64,000 nt of DNA from Bordetella parapertussis (GTDB lineage Bacteria > Pseudomonadota > Gammaproteobacteria > Burkholderiales > Burkholderiaceae_C), in contig CAMATW010000003.1 in assembly GCA_945861305.1 (NCBI GenBank), positions 17,155-81,154 on the forward strand, given 5' to 3'. A program made the translations under genes and the position numbers. The notes beneath the pieces are model-generated. The model saw only the letters and a list, made by a program, of their open reading frames with translations. It had not been told where the DNA came from and ran no database searches. The number at the start of each line of letters is the position of its first letter. Positions within the stretch are counted from its first letter, which is position 1. Below, piece by piece: positions 25,496 through 34,877 of the stretch.

Positions 25496-26206
25496 ATGCT
25501 CGACATTCAAAAGCTCCACGCAGGCTACGGCAGTATTCCCGTGTTGCATGGCATTGACTTGCACATCACCCAAGGCGAAGCCGTGGGCATCTTGGGCCAC
25601 AACGGCATGGGCAAGACCACGCTGTTGCGCAGCATCATCGGCGCACTGTTGCCCACCCAAGGCAGCATCCATTTCAATGGCGCTGATGTCAGCCGCTTGG
25701 CGCCCAACCAACGGGCCAAAGTGGGAATGGCCTATGTACCGCAAGGGCGAGAAATCTTTCCCAATTTATCGGTCACCGACAACTTGCGCATGGGCTGGGT
25801 CAAGCGTGGTCGTGCCTCTGCCCAAGACCTCGACACCTTGCTGGACAACTTCCCGCGTTTAAAGCCTTTGCTAGACCGTATGGGCGGCTCTTTGTCGGGC
25901 GGCGAGCAACAACTCTTGGCTTTGGCACGTGCATTGGCGGGTGACCCCCAGCTGTTGCTGCTGGACGAACCCACTGAAGGTATTCAGCCTTCCATCATCG
26001 AAGAGATTGCGGAGACCCTCACCACCTTGCGTCAAAAGCGATCGCTCACCATTGTGTTGGTAGAGCAGAACTTAGACTTCATTGCCTCGGTGTCAGAGCG
26101 TGTCTTGGTGATCAAGCGCGGACAAATCACTGGCGAAATTCCGCGTGAACATTTGAGCGATCTCGACACCGTCAGCGAGTACACCGGCGTATCCAGTAAC
26201 CACTGA
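25496..26206 (+). CDS. ABC transporter ATPase (UrtE/LivF-like)
   Basis: The 236-residue second ATPase has Walker A GHNGMGKTT, signature LSGGEQQLLALARAL and Walker B LLLLDEPTEGIQPS, with VEQNLDF at the H-loop. It follows the first ATPase by 14 bases and completes the five-component importer. Confidence 0.9.
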   Translation: MLDIQKLHAGYGSIPVLHGIDLHITQGEAVGILGHNGMGKTTLLRSIIGALLPTQGSIHFNGADVSRLAPNQRAKVGMAYVPQGREIFPNLSVTDNLRMGWVKRGRASAQDLDTLLDNFPRLKPLLDRMGGSLSGGEQQLLALARALAGDPQLLLLDEPTEGIQPSIIEEIAETLTTLRQKRSLTIVLVEQNLDFIASVSERVLVIKRGQITGEIPREHLSDLDTVSEYTGVSSNH

Positions 26207-26236
26207 AAACTTTCCAACCCATCCAAGGAGGTAAAC

Positions 26237-26998
26237 ATGGACATGCAACTCAAAGGCTTGCGCGCACTCGTGACAGGCGGCACCAAAGGCATTGGTCGTG
26301 CTATTGCAGAAACATTGGCCAAAGAGGGCGCTAGCGTCGCGTTCTGTGCGCGAAACGCCGCCGAAGTAGCGGATGCGGCCAAAGCCATGTCGGCGTCGGG
26401 CAGCAAAGTGATTGGTTCAGTGGCCGATGTGGGTAACGCTGACAGCCTTAAGGCATGGGTAGCCAAGTCTGCGGCAGATTTGGGTGGCATCGACATCGTG
26501 GTTGCCAATGTCAGCGCATTGGCCATTGCAGCAGACGAAGAGAGTTGGAAAAAAGGGTTTGAGGTTGACCTGATGGGAAGTGTGCGATTGGTCGACAGCG
26601 CCATGCCTTTCCTTGAGAAAAGCAAACACCCCGCCATCGTCACCATCTCTAGCGTGTCGGGCCGCGAGATTGACTTCGCCTCTGGCCCTTACGGTGCTTT
26701 CAAAGCAGCCTTGGTGCACTACACCCAAGGTTTGGCCTATCACTTGGCTGGCAAGGGCATTCGTGCCAACAGCGTCTCGCCTGGCAACACCTATTTTCCA
26801 GGCGGTGTGTGGAGCCAAATTGAAACCGGTAACCCCGACTTCTTCAAGGTGGCTTTGGGCATGAACCCCACGGGGCGTATGGGCACGCCGCAAGAAATGG
26901 CCAACGCAGTGGTGTTTTTGGCCAGTCCAGTGGCCAGCTTTATCACCGGCACCAACTTGGTAGTCGATGGCGCTTTGACCAAAGGCGTTCAGTTATAA
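26237..26998 (+). CDS. Short-chain dehydrogenase/reductase (SDR)
   Basis: The 253-residue Rossmann-fold oxidoreductase has the cofactor motif TGGTKGIG, catalytic Ser in ISSVSG and the YxxxK pair as YGAFK. The ARN after the second strand suggests NADP(H) preference. AGGAGG lies six bases before the ATG. It ends the amidase/importer operon and could reduce or oxidise the aldehyde/alcohol intermediate of the ring-opening route (for example 2-formylglutarate to hydroxymethylglutarate). This is inference from position. Its last ten bases overlap the convergent crtB. Confidence 0.82.
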   Translation: MDMQLKGLRALVTGGTKGIGRAIAETLAKEGASVAFCARNAAEVADAAKAMSASGSKVIGSVADVGNADSLKAWVAKSAADLGGIDIVVANVSALAIAADEESWKKGFEVDLMGSVRLVDSAMPFLEKSKHPAIVTISSVSGREIDFASGPYGAFKAALVHYTQGLAYHLAGKGIRANSVSPGNTYFPGGVWSQIETGNPDFFKVALGMNPTGRMGTPQEMANAVVFLASPVASFITGTNLVVDGALTKGVQL

Positions 26999-28050
26999 GT
27001 TTTTTGGTTTTTTTCCAACCGGCTGTGCTCTAGGTTCTCAAACAGGGCCAGCATCCATTCGATGCGCTGTGGCATGGCGCGGTTGGGAAAACCAGTTAAG
27101 GCCAAACGAGCCGAAGCGGTTTCTTGGCACTGTTCAACCAAGTACGCAATACCGGCCAGAGGTTGTGGCGGGTTGCGCTGGGTAAATATCCAACCTGCTT
27201 GTAGGCGGGCTAGGGTCAGCAAAAGCGCTTTGCGAAAACCGCTGACCACTGCGCGGTGGTTGACAGAGTCCAAGCCCAAGCTGCGCAATTCGTTGCCTAT
27301 TTCCCCGTAAATCAAGCCGGCAGCCAAAATGGCAGAGCGGCAGTCACGCGGTAACTCTGCAATGCCTGCCATGGATCTTTTATAGAGACGATCAGCTTCA
27401 TCTAAGACTCGGCTGATCACGCGTTGTACAGCGGGGTTGCACTCAGGACGCGACAACCAAGTGGAGGGGTCTAAGCCCTCTTCGCGCATCCACTCCAAAG
27501 GCAAATAAACACGCTTGTTGCGGGCATCTTCGCCGACATCGCGTGCAATATTGGTCAACTGCATGGCCACACCCAGTTCACAGGCACGCGCCAAGGTTGA
27601 GGCCTGTTGGGGTCCCATGATCCAACACATCATGGCGCCCACGCTGCCCGCCACACGAGCGCCATAACCATGCAAATCTTCCATGGTTTCGTATTGACGG
27701 CCATGCCCGTCCCAAGCAAAACCATCAAGCAAGGCGTCAAGCAAATGGCGCGGCAGTGCATGGCGATGCACCACAATGCACAAAGCGCGGTCTTCCACGG
27801 TGTTCATGGGTGTACCCGCGTACATCAGGTCGAGTCGGTGATGCAAAACACGCAGGCTGTCTTCGATCACTCCCCCTTGGTCGACCATGTCATCTGCGAC
27901 ACGGCAAAACGCATACAGAGCGATTGCGGCAGATCGAACACGCGGCGGTAAAAAACGGCTGGCCGCAAAAAAGGTTTTGGAGCCACCTCGCATCATTTCG
28001 ACGCAAGCGTCTAAATCGTCGTCAGCTTGGTCAGTGAACGGCAAAGGCAT
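26989..28050 (-). CDS. crtB: Phytoene synthase CrtB
   Basis: The 353-residue prenyl-condensing enzyme makes phytoene from two geranylgeranyl diphosphates. The two Asp-rich sites are present as RVADDMVDQ and LTNIARDVGEDARN, with the substrate-binding YLPLEWMREEGL region. The start overlaps the crtI end by 20 bases and the 3' end overlaps the convergent SDR gene by ten bases. It is the last gene of the long bchF-crtB unit. Confidence 0.95.
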   Translation of the reverse strand: MPLPFTDQADDDLDACVEMMRGGSKTFFAASRFLPPRVRSAAIALYAFCRVADDMVDQGGVIEDSLRVLHHRLDLMYAGTPMNTVEDRALCIVVHRHALPRHLLDALLDGFAWDGHGRQYETMEDLHGYGARVAGSVGAMMCWIMGPQQASTLARACELGVAMQLTNIARDVGEDARNKRVYLPLEWMREEGLDPSTWLSRPECNPAVQRVISRVLDEADRLYKRSMAGIAELPRDCRSAILAAGLIYGEIGNELRSLGLDSVNHRAVVSGFRKALLLTLARLQAGWIFTQRNPPQPLAGIAYLVEQCQETASARLALTGFPNRAMPQRIEWMLALFENLEHSRLEKNQKTYN

Positions 28051-29566
28051 TGGGAACCACCTCTTCTAATAATTTGGCTGACATCAATACGCTGGGGACA
28101 CCCGCACCGGGTTGGCTGCTGGCGCCCACCATGAACAAATTTGTCACATCTTCACTGCGGGTGTGCGGCCTGAACCACGCACTTTGCGTAAGCACCGGCT
28201 CCAAGCCAAAACCCGCACCTTGGTAAGACCACAAGCGGTCTTGAAAGTCTTGGGGCGTGGTAACTTTGGAGCTAACCACATGCTGCTTCAAGTTGGGCAA
28301 CACCGCGTCCTGCAACACTGTGGCAATGGCGTCACGGTACTGCTCGGAGATAGCTGGCCAATCGGTGCCGCTGCTTAAGTTCGGTACCACCGACAAGACA
28401 TAAAAGCTGTCGCAACCCTGCGGAGCTAAAGAAGGGTCGGTGGCGGTGGGTCGGTAGAGGTACAAGCTGAAGTCTTTGGCCAGTTTGTGATTCTTGAAAA
28501 TATCTTGCAGCAATTCTTTGTAGCGAGGGCCAAGCACCATCATGTGGTGAGGCACATCTTCATACTTGCGGTTGGTGCCGAAGTACCAAACGAACAAACC
28601 CGAGGAATACTTGCCTTTGGAGATGCGACTGTCGGTCCAACGTTTTCTGTGTTGCGGTTCAACCAAGTTTTTGTAGGTCCATGCCGCATCTGCATTGCTG
28701 ACAACGATGTCTGACCCGATGAATTCACCGCTGGCCAATTCAACGCCTACAGCAGCGCCATCTTCCACACGTATACGCGTCACAGGTGAGTTGTATCGAA
28801 TGGGGATGTTGCGGGCTTGTATCAAATTGACCAAAGCTTGCACGATGGCACCTGTGCCACCCATGGCGGAATGCACACCCCATCGATTTTCCAAAATATG
28901 GATCAGTGAATAGACGCAGGTAACTGAAAAGGGATTGCCACCGATCAGCAAGGGGTGAAAACTCATCACGATGCGCAACTTGGGGTGCTTGATGTATTGC
29001 GCCACCATGCTGTGGATGGAGCGCCAAGCTTTCATGCGAACCAAGTTTGGCATGGCTTTGACCAGTTTGGCTACAGAGTCAAAGGCAATCATGCCCATCT
29101 CTTGAAAACCCAATTCGTAGCACTTTTCTGAGGCTTTCATGAGGTTTTGAAAACCTTGCACATCCTCTGGGCTGAACTTGGCAACTTCAGCCAACATGGC
29201 TTGCTCGTCGTTGCTGTAATCGAAGTGGGTGCCGTCATCGAAACGGATACGGTAGAAAGGCGACATTAAGCGCAAGTCGATATGGTCTTTCATTTCTTTG
29301 CCGCACAGCGTGAACAACTCTTCAATCAAATAGGGCAGTGTGATGATGGTGGGACCGGCATCAAAAGTGAAGCCGTCTTGTTTGTGCACATAGGCACGAC
29401 CACCGGCCATGTCCAGTTTTTCGAAAATTTGAACTTGGTAGCCCTTAACGCTTAAGCGAATCGCAGCAGCCAAGCCACCAAAGCCGCTGCCTATGATGAT
29501 GGCGCGCCTTGGTTGCTGGGGCACTTTGAAGCTGCTTCGCTCATCAACAGTTTTGAAAGCATTCAT
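28031..29566 (-). CDS. crtI: Phytoene desaturase CrtI
   Basis: The 511-residue FAD desaturase has the N-terminal motif IIIGSGFGGLAAAIRLSVKG and the C-terminal NLFMVGASSQPGAGVPSVLMSA signature. It converts phytoene to neurosporene and/or lycopene; the CrtA/C/D set indicates a spheroidene route, so a largely three-step enzyme is likely, but the product cannot be read from sequence. The ATG overlaps the puhE stop (ATGA). Confidence 0.95.
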   Translation of the reverse strand: MNAFKTVDERSSFKVPQQPRRAIIIGSGFGGLAAAIRLSVKGYQVQIFEKLDMAGGRAYVHKQDGFTFDAGPTIITLPYLIEELFTLCGKEMKDHIDLRLMSPFYRIRFDDGTHFDYSNDEQAMLAEVAKFSPEDVQGFQNLMKASEKCYELGFQEMGMIAFDSVAKLVKAMPNLVRMKAWRSIHSMVAQYIKHPKLRIVMSFHPLLIGGNPFSVTCVYSLIHILENRWGVHSAMGGTGAIVQALVNLIQARNIPIRYNSPVTRIRVEDGAAVGVELASGEFIGSDIVVSNADAAWTYKNLVEPQHRKRWTDSRISKGKYSSGLFVWYFGTNRKYEDVPHHMMVLGPRYKELLQDIFKNHKLAKDFSLYLYRPTATDPSLAPQGCDSFYVLSVVPNLSSGTDWPAISEQYRDAIATVLQDAVLPNLKQHVVSSKVTTPQDFQDRLWSYQGAGFGLEPVLTQSAWFRPHTRSEDVTNLFMVGASSQPGAGVPSVLMSAKLLEEVVPNAFAVH

Positions 29567-30399
29567 GCGGAGTCCCTAAGGTTTGGAAGTACCACCGGAA
29601 CCGGCAACTCGGTAGATGGTGTTTCACTTCGATAAGGGCTGCGCTTCATAGCCCAGCCCCATAGTTTTTGCAATGGCAGAGCAAACACCATTAGTAAATG
29701 CTCAATGATGGCCAAGCCCAAAAGGGAAGACAACAGCACCCATGCGGCATTGACCAAGACCAAGCCGCTTATCACTTCCCAAACCATCCAGCCCCAGGCC
29801 CCACAAGACACGCCCATGGTGAGGTAAAACCACCATGTGATGGGAGCTTGCTTGAAATAACTGCCGAGATAGCGCAAATGCACAGGTAAATATTGCTCGC
29901 CGACAAAAGGTACACCAAAAAATAAATTCAGCTTGGCGCTCAAGCGCATACACCACAGCAGCGCAAAAGTGCACAAAGCCATGTGGTTGGGTTGGCCTTG
30001 CTGCATCGCCACGAGTACACCGAAGTTGAGAATCAAAGCAAGCTCATGGTGAAGCAAAACCTGCACTGATTGAATAAAACGTTGGCGAAAATTCAAACCT
30101 TTATCAAGTGCAACACGCCTGGGACCTGTGAGCCAACCGGTGAGAAAAGCCATTTCATGCCAACTCCACATGGCAATCACGCTGACAAAACCAATGTAGG
30201 CATTGAGCACAGAATGCGAGCGCATGCTAATAGAGGCTGTCCATAACCCTAAGCCAAGCAAAAAACTCAAACCGCACATGCTCCAGCGAAAACTCGTGGG
30301 TGGCAGTCGAACTAACCATAAAATAGCGCCCGTGCCAAGCCACCAACTCAGCAAGGCAAACATAGCCGCTCCCAAAGTGGAAGAGAAAAAATCGGTCAT
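29563..30399 (-). CDS. puhE: Photosynthetic complex assembly protein PuhE (DUF3623)
   Basis: The 278-residue protein with about seven hydrophobic helices has the PuhE features MWSWHEMAFLTGWLTGPRR and FGVPFVGEQYLPVHLRYLGSYF. PuhE affects reaction-centre and bacteriochlorophyll levels in Rhodobacter; its biochemical role is unsettled. It lies between acsF (12-base gap) and crtI (overlap). Confidence 0.9.
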   Translation of the reverse strand: MTDFFSSTLGAAMFALLSWWLGTGAILWLVRLPPTSFRWSMCGLSFLLGLGLWTASISMRSHSVLNAYIGFVSVIAMWSWHEMAFLTGWLTGPRRVALDKGLNFRQRFIQSVQVLLHHELALILNFGVLVAMQQGQPNHMALCTFALLWCMRLSAKLNLFFGVPFVGEQYLPVHLRYLGSYFKQAPITWWFYLTMGVSCGAWGWMVWEVISGLVLVNAAWVLLSSLLGLAIIEHLLMVFALPLQKLWGWAMKRSPYRSETPSTELPVPVVLPNLRDSA

Positions 30400-30411
30400 A
30401 TCAAAAGTGGT

Positions 30412-31524
30412 TTACCAGGCCGGATGAACCCGAATTTCGCGCGGCAAGGTGTTGTGCTTGACCGGCAGTAAATACAAGCGACCAAAAGTCCATGCGGCCC
30501 CCAAGGCGCTTTGGGCTTGACCCAGCAAGCCTATAACACCACCGCGTTCCTTGGCTTTGGCATTTGCGATTGACAACTTGACCAAGCGCGTCATGCAAGC
30601 GCGGAAAGTGGGGTGGTCGATGTCGACTTCCACAGGAAAGACTTGACGTGCAATTTCCGAGGTGATGCGAAACACCTCGTAGTCGTACTCGGTCGATTTG
30701 AAGCCCATGGCTTGGTGCAACAAGGGGCGGGTATGGTCGCGCACATACATGGTGGCGTAAACCGCCAAAATAAAAAATCGAATCCACAGTAAATTGACAC
30801 CACGCAACAATTCTGGTTGGGAGCGCATGATGAGAGCGAAAGACTCGCCATGGCGGAACTCGTCATTGCACCAACGCTCGAACCAACGGAAGATGGGATG
30901 AAAGCGCTTGTCGGGGTTGCTTTCGAGTTGACGAAAGATGGTGATGTAACGGGCGTAGCCGATCTTCTCGGACAAGTAGGTGGCGTAAAAAATGAATTTC
31001 GGCTTGAAAAAGGTGTAAGACTTGGTGCGTTTGAGTTGCCCTAAGTCGATGCCCAAATCAAAGTCTTTCAAAGACTGGTTGATGAAACCTGCGTGGCGGG
31101 ATTCATCTCGCGCCATATAGGTCATGAGTTGCTTGATGTCGGGGTTGGTGACATTTTTGCGCACTTCGTTATAGAGAATGCAACCGGAGAATTCGGAGGT
31201 GAGCGAACTGATGAGGAAGTCTAAAAATTCTTGCCGCATCTCGGTTGAAAGTTGGGGCATCAGGGTTTTGACTTCATCGGCAAACTGCGCATCGCGTTGA
31301 AAGTGATCATGGTTGTTGTCACCCTCGTACTCTTTCATCATGACGTCCCATTCAGCTCGAACGGATTCGATCTTTAAACGGTCCATGGCGTCAAAGTCCG
31401 TAGTGTAAAAGCGTGGGCTCAGCACTGTGTTGCGAACCGCCTTGGCGTTGGCGTCCGCGGCGCTCTCAACACTGCCGATGAGCAGTTCTACGTGATCGAA
31501 TTCCATGGATACGGTGGCGGTCAT
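30412..31524 (-). CDS. acsF: Mg-protoporphyrin IX monomethyl ester oxidative cyclase AcsF
   Basis: The 370-residue diiron enzyme forms the isocyclic ring E with O2. The two ExxH motifs are visible (DESRHAGF and DEFRHGES) together with the other carboxylate ligands in [15 protein letters not shown] clear AGGAG precedes the ATG. It marks an oxygen-dependent pathway; the anaerobic cyclase bchE is not in the window. It is embedded between puhC and puhE, as in other betaproteobacterial clusters. Confidence 0.96.
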   Translation of the reverse strand: MTATVSMEFDHVELLIGSVESAADANAKAVRNTVLSPRFYTTDFDAMDRLKIESVRAEWDVMMKEYEGDNNHDHFQRDAQFADEVKTLMPQLSTEMRQEFLDFLISSLTSEFSGCILYNEVRKNVTNPDIKQLMTYMARDESRHAGFINQSLKDFDLGIDLGQLKRTKSYTFFKPKFIFYATYLSEKIGYARYITIFRQLESNPDKRFHPIFRWFERWCNDEFRHGESFALIMRSQPELLRGVNLLWIRFFILAVYATMYVRDHTRPLLHQAMGFKSTEYDYEVFRITSEIARQVFPVEVDIDHPTFRACMTRLVKLSIANAKAKERGGVIGLLGQAQSALGAAWTFGRLYLLPVKHNTLPREIRVHPAW

Positions 31525-31527
31525 GGC

Positions 31528-32004
31528 TTACTCCTGAGGTGCTATGGTCAAAGATACTGGCGCGGGTTGCAATTTGGCGAAAGAAGCCATATTGGTCGGG
31601 CCAAAAGATTCAAGGTTGATGCGTTGTCCGGTGGCGGGGTCAAGCAGGGTCAGGCGGCCATCGGTGTGGCCTATGAGTTCAAACGTGGGGCCAGAGCCAA
31701 TGCCGCGGCGCATGCGTTCGCGTGAGAGTGTGCGCAAGATGCCGCGCACAAAACCTTGCTCGCCCACATAACGGGTAATTTCTACAGTAGATTTTCCATC
31801 CATCACGGCGACATCGCCGTTGGATCGGTCCTCAAAGCGCAGCGTGCGTTGCCAACTGACCGGGCCTTGGTCTTGCGGGATTTCCATGCCTTGGCCGCGC
31901 AACAAAGCGACCACCAAAAAAACGCTGGCCAAAAAGCCAACAAATATCCATCCTGTGAGGCCGTGGCGGCCGGGCAATCCGTCGTTGGCAAGGCTAGGGT
32001 TCAT
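31528..32004 (-). CDS. puhC: Photosynthetic complex assembly protein PuhC
   Basis: The 158-residue protein with one N-terminal membrane helix (GWIFVGFLASVFLVVALLRG) and a periplasmic domain has the PuhC blocks LRFEDRSNGDVAV and FVRGILRTLSRERMR. PuhC helps reaction-centre/LH1 assembly in Rhodobacter. Its ATG overlaps the puhB stop. Confidence 0.9.
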   Translation of the reverse strand: MNPSLANDGLPGRHGLTGWIFVGFLASVFLVVALLRGQGMEIPQDQGPVSWQRTLRFEDRSNGDVAVMDGKSTVEITRYVGEQGFVRGILRTLSRERMRRGIGSGPTFELIGHTDGRLTLLDPATGQRINLESFGPTNMASFAKLQPAPVSLTIAPQE

Positions 32005-32666
32005 GCTGCAATTTCTTGAGTGGAAGCGCGAGGCGCATCGGTTGATGGCGCTGTGTCACCCAGCATCACAGGCATGTGCGGGTTGACAGCTTGCCAAGCT
32101 TGCACAATGCGTTCGCCTACATCGCCGACATTGGCAATGCAGCGCAAACTGGGTTCGGGGTGACGCAGTGCCCAAGGACGGGCGTGGGGCCACAGGTTGA
32201 GCCAAGCGATATGGTCATTGCCAGCCAATTTGAGGGCGATGTCGCCAGTGCCATCAGGGTTGGTTTTGAGTGAGGCACCCGCCAACATGCGCAAAGGCAA
32301 ATTGAAGGTGAGCGTCAGAACAATACCAATGCGCATGACCACCCGCTTGTTGGTGAGGGTGTACATGGCTGTGCTGGCTGTCAGCCAAGCCATCAGGCTG
32401 AGAATACCCAGCGAGATGACGCTGAGCAAAAAGCTCAGCAGCAGAGGTTTGAACAGATTGCGCTCAGGCTCACCCAAAAGGTAGGTGGCTTGCAGCAGCA
32501 TCATGGCAGCAAAATACCAAGCCAAGGTGCGCACATGAAAGACATGCAGTGCCACCAATCGCCATTGCGGTGCGCCTTGCCACAAAATACGTTCGTCCGC
32601 GGGCAAGGGCTCGGGCAGCCCAGGGGCGGCCTCAAACTCGTGTTCGTGATGAGGATTGACGTTCAA
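32001..32666 (-). CDS. puhB: Photosynthetic complex assembly protein PuhB
   Basis: The 221-residue membrane protein with a PH-like domain includes LPADERILWQGAPQWR near the N-terminus and two or more hydrophobic helices. The start is a TTG overlapping the puhA stop (TTGA); no ATG fits before the conserved LPEPLPADERILWQG block. PuhB acts in reaction-centre assembly. Confidence 0.9.
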   Translation of the reverse strand: MNVNPHHEHEFEAAPGLPEPLPADERILWQGAPQWRLVALHVFHVRTLAWYFAAMMLLQATYLLGEPERNLFKPLLLSFLLSVISLGILSLMAWLTASTAMYTLTNKRVVMRIGIVLTLTFNLPLRMLAGASLKTNPDGTGDIALKLAGNDHIAWLNLWPHARPWALRHPEPSLRCIANVGDVGERIVQAWQAVNPHMPVMLGDTAPSTDAPRASTQEIAA

Positions 32667-33424
32667 AACAGTGGCTCCTGACGTTCGGGTGTGGCATACA
32701 AGGTGCCTGCACCGTAATAGGCGGTGATTTTTTCTTCTTCAAGCAAGGTGATTTGTTCCATGCTTTTGGTTTTGGGAACATTGGCAAATTGCGCGGCCAA
32801 GACAGCACCCACGAACACCCCGCTGGATTTGATGCGCGAAAAGGTCATGGGCAAGAGCACGGTGCCACCACTATTCAAGTCGACTTCCAAATAACGGAAC
32901 ATCATTTCAGCGCGGTCAATCCACAGGTCTTTGACGGTGCCAGCCAGTTGCTTGTCTGCGCCGTAAACAGGTAAACCACGAGGGTCGACATCGGGGGACA
33001 TGACGCCGTGGTCGGCGGCAATGCGCAAAGGCACAATCTTGATGTGGTTGCCGTGGTAGAGGTCTGGCTCATCGGCGCGAGCTGCCCAGGCTCCTGGCCC
33101 CACACCTGCCAACAAAGGGTCGCCAACAGGCTCTAAGGGCGCGCCCAACCAACGATGTGTGGGTTGCGCGGTGTAGCTGCCATCGACACGGTTGACGTCC
33201 GGTGCTAACACTTCACGGCCATCGGCAAGCTTGAACACTTTGGGCTCGGGTACGGGCCAGCCGGTTTGAACCGGACCACCTTGTAAATGGCCGTTGTCCA
33301 TCGGATAACCTTCGCGGTGGCCTTCGCGTACAAGGTAATAAATCAAACCAGCAAAAAAAGCCCAAAACATGTACAGCACGATTTGTGCAACATCTACATA
33401 CTGGGTAATAGCACCTGTTTCCAT
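32663..33424 (-). CDS. puhA: Photosynthetic reaction centre H subunit
   Basis: The 253-residue subunit has one N-terminal membrane helix (VDVAQIVLYMFWAFFAGLIY) and a cytoplasmic beta-rich domain that covers the quinone sites. Conserved blocks are REGYPMDNG, IVPLRIAADHGVMSPDVDPRG and ITLLEEEKITAYYGAGTLYA. AAGGAG lies ten bases before the ATG. A 34-base gap separates it from lhaA upstream. Confidence 0.96.
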   Translation of the reverse strand: METGAITQYVDVAQIVLYMFWAFFAGLIYYLVREGHREGYPMDNGHLQGGPVQTGWPVPEPKVFKLADGREVLAPDVNRVDGSYTAQPTHRWLGAPLEPVGDPLLAGVGPGAWAARADEPDLYHGNHIKIVPLRIAADHGVMSPDVDPRGLPVYGADKQLAGTVKDLWIDRAEMMFRYLEVDLNSGGTVLLPMTFSRIKSSGVFVGAVLAAQFANVPKTKSMEQITLLEEEKITAYYGAGTLYATPERQEPLF

Positions 33425-33458
33425 GGCAAGTCTCCTTTATGTGCGCCTAAAAAACCAT

Positions 33459-34877
33459 TCAACCTGGCAGTTCTGCCAGCCCTAACCCTGCAGACCTTGG
33501 GACCAATGTCGGCCGACGGCTGACCAAAGGCCCCAAAGCAACCAACACCACAAACATCATGACCATCTCGGTCTGAAATACAAAGTTGTAGCCCGTGACG
33601 TCGGAGACGAGGACTTCGCCCAAACGGCCTTGTGTGGCCATTTGACCGACCACATCGCGGGCCACACCGCCCAAAGCCATGGCCACGCCCGAGGCAGTCG
33701 CTTGCACCGCTCCCCAAGCCCCCAAAACCATACCCGCCTGTTCTGAATGCGTCATCTCCATGGCAGTGAGCAACATGCCCACAGAGAACAAGCCGCCGCC
33801 AAAGCCAATCAAGGCGGCACCTGCTTGAAACATCAGCGCAGAGCCCAAGGGGGCTGAAAAAATAACGCAAGCAAAAGCGGGCAAACCCAGCAAAGCACCT
33901 ATGGCTGCAAGTCGCACCGCATCAATACTTCGCAAAAAGCGGGAGGACAAGGCAAAAGCAAGCAATGCACCCCCTGCACTCAAAGCAGTGAGTCCACTGG
34001 TCATGCCCACATTCAAGCCCAAGACTTGTCCGCCATAGGGTTCGAGCACGATGTCTTGCATGCTGAATGCCGCAGTACCCAAACCCACCGTCCACAAAAA
34101 ACGCTTCATATGCGGCACAGCAATAAAGGCTTTCCAATTGTGGGAAAAACCATCGGCTTGGCGAGCACCACGTTTGGCTCCACGCGCTTCTTGTTTCCAC
34201 AGTGAAATGAGGTTGATGAAAATGACAAGCGCCGCGCAACCTTGCACCACTTGAATCAGACGCACTGGCGAAAAGTTGACCAGCAAAACACTCAGCAAGG
34301 TACTGCCCACAATCAAGCCAACCAAGAGCATGGCGTAAAGCAAAGCCACCACGCGGGGGCGCTTGTCTTCGGGAGAGACGTCGGTTGCCAATGCCAAACC
34401 AGCCGTTTGGGTGATTTGCATGCCCGCACCCACGATCAAGAACGCCAAGATCGCGCCCAAGCGACCCACTAACACATAGCCTTCGCGGGGCTCGCTGAGG
34501 TTCATGAGCGCAAATGGCATGATGGCCAAACCGCCAAACATCAGCAAACTTCCCATCCACATATAGGGGATACGGCGCAAGCCCAAGGCTGAAGGATGGG
34601 TGTCACTTCTATAGCCGATCAGAGCGCGAAGAGGTGCAAACACCAAGGGCAGGGCCACCGAGATAGCCACCCATGCTGCTGGAATTTCCAACTCCACAAT
34701 CATGACGCGGTTCAAGGTGCCCACCAACAGTGCCATGGTGATCCCAATGGAGAGTTGGAACATAGCCAAACGAAACATACGTCCCAGCGGCAGTTCGGGC
34801 GACGCCGCATCGGCGAAGGGAACGTACTGCATCATGATGGATTGCATCCATGCGGGGGGGCGAAAGGCCAATTTCAT
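33459..34877 (-). CDS. lhaA: LH1 assembly protein LhaA (PucC/BCD transporter family)
   Basis: The 472-residue major-facilitator-type membrane protein with about twelve helices has the family's RALIGYRSDTHPSALGLRRIPYMW motif. It is thought to deliver or insert bacteriochlorophyll into LH1. The ATG (MKLAFRPPAW) overlaps the bchM stop as ATGA; the 18-base longer frame is inside bchM. Position between bchM and puhA is conserved in purple bacteria. Confidence 0.93.
   Translation of the reverse strand: MKLAFRPPAWMQSIMMQYVPFADAASPELPLGRMFRLAMFQLSIGITMALLVGTLNRVMIVELEIPAAWVAISVALPLVFAPLRALIGYRSDTHPSALGLRRIPYMWMGSLLMFGGLAIMPFALMNLSEPREGYVLVGRLGAILAFLIVGAGMQITQTAGLALATDVSPEDKRPRVVALLYAMLLVGLIVGSTLLSVLLVNFSPVRLIQVVQGCAALVIFINLISLWKQEARGAKRGARQADGFSHNWKAFIAVPHMKRFLWTVGLGTAAFSMQDIVLEPYGGQVLGLNVGMTSGLTALSAGGALLAFALSSRFLRSIDAVRLAAIGALLGLPAFACVIFSAPLGSALMFQAGAALIGFGGGLFSVGMLLTAMEMTHSEQAGMVLGAWGAVQATASGVAMALGGVARDVVGQMATQGRLGEVLVSDVTGYNFVFQTEMVMMFVVLVALGPLVSRRPTLVPRSAGLGLAELPG

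Noticed and set aside
21614..26206. Urea transporter urtABCDE
   Set aside because: The architecture matches, but no urease or urea carboxylase genes are near, while an amidase and an amide sensor are; an amide importer is the better call.
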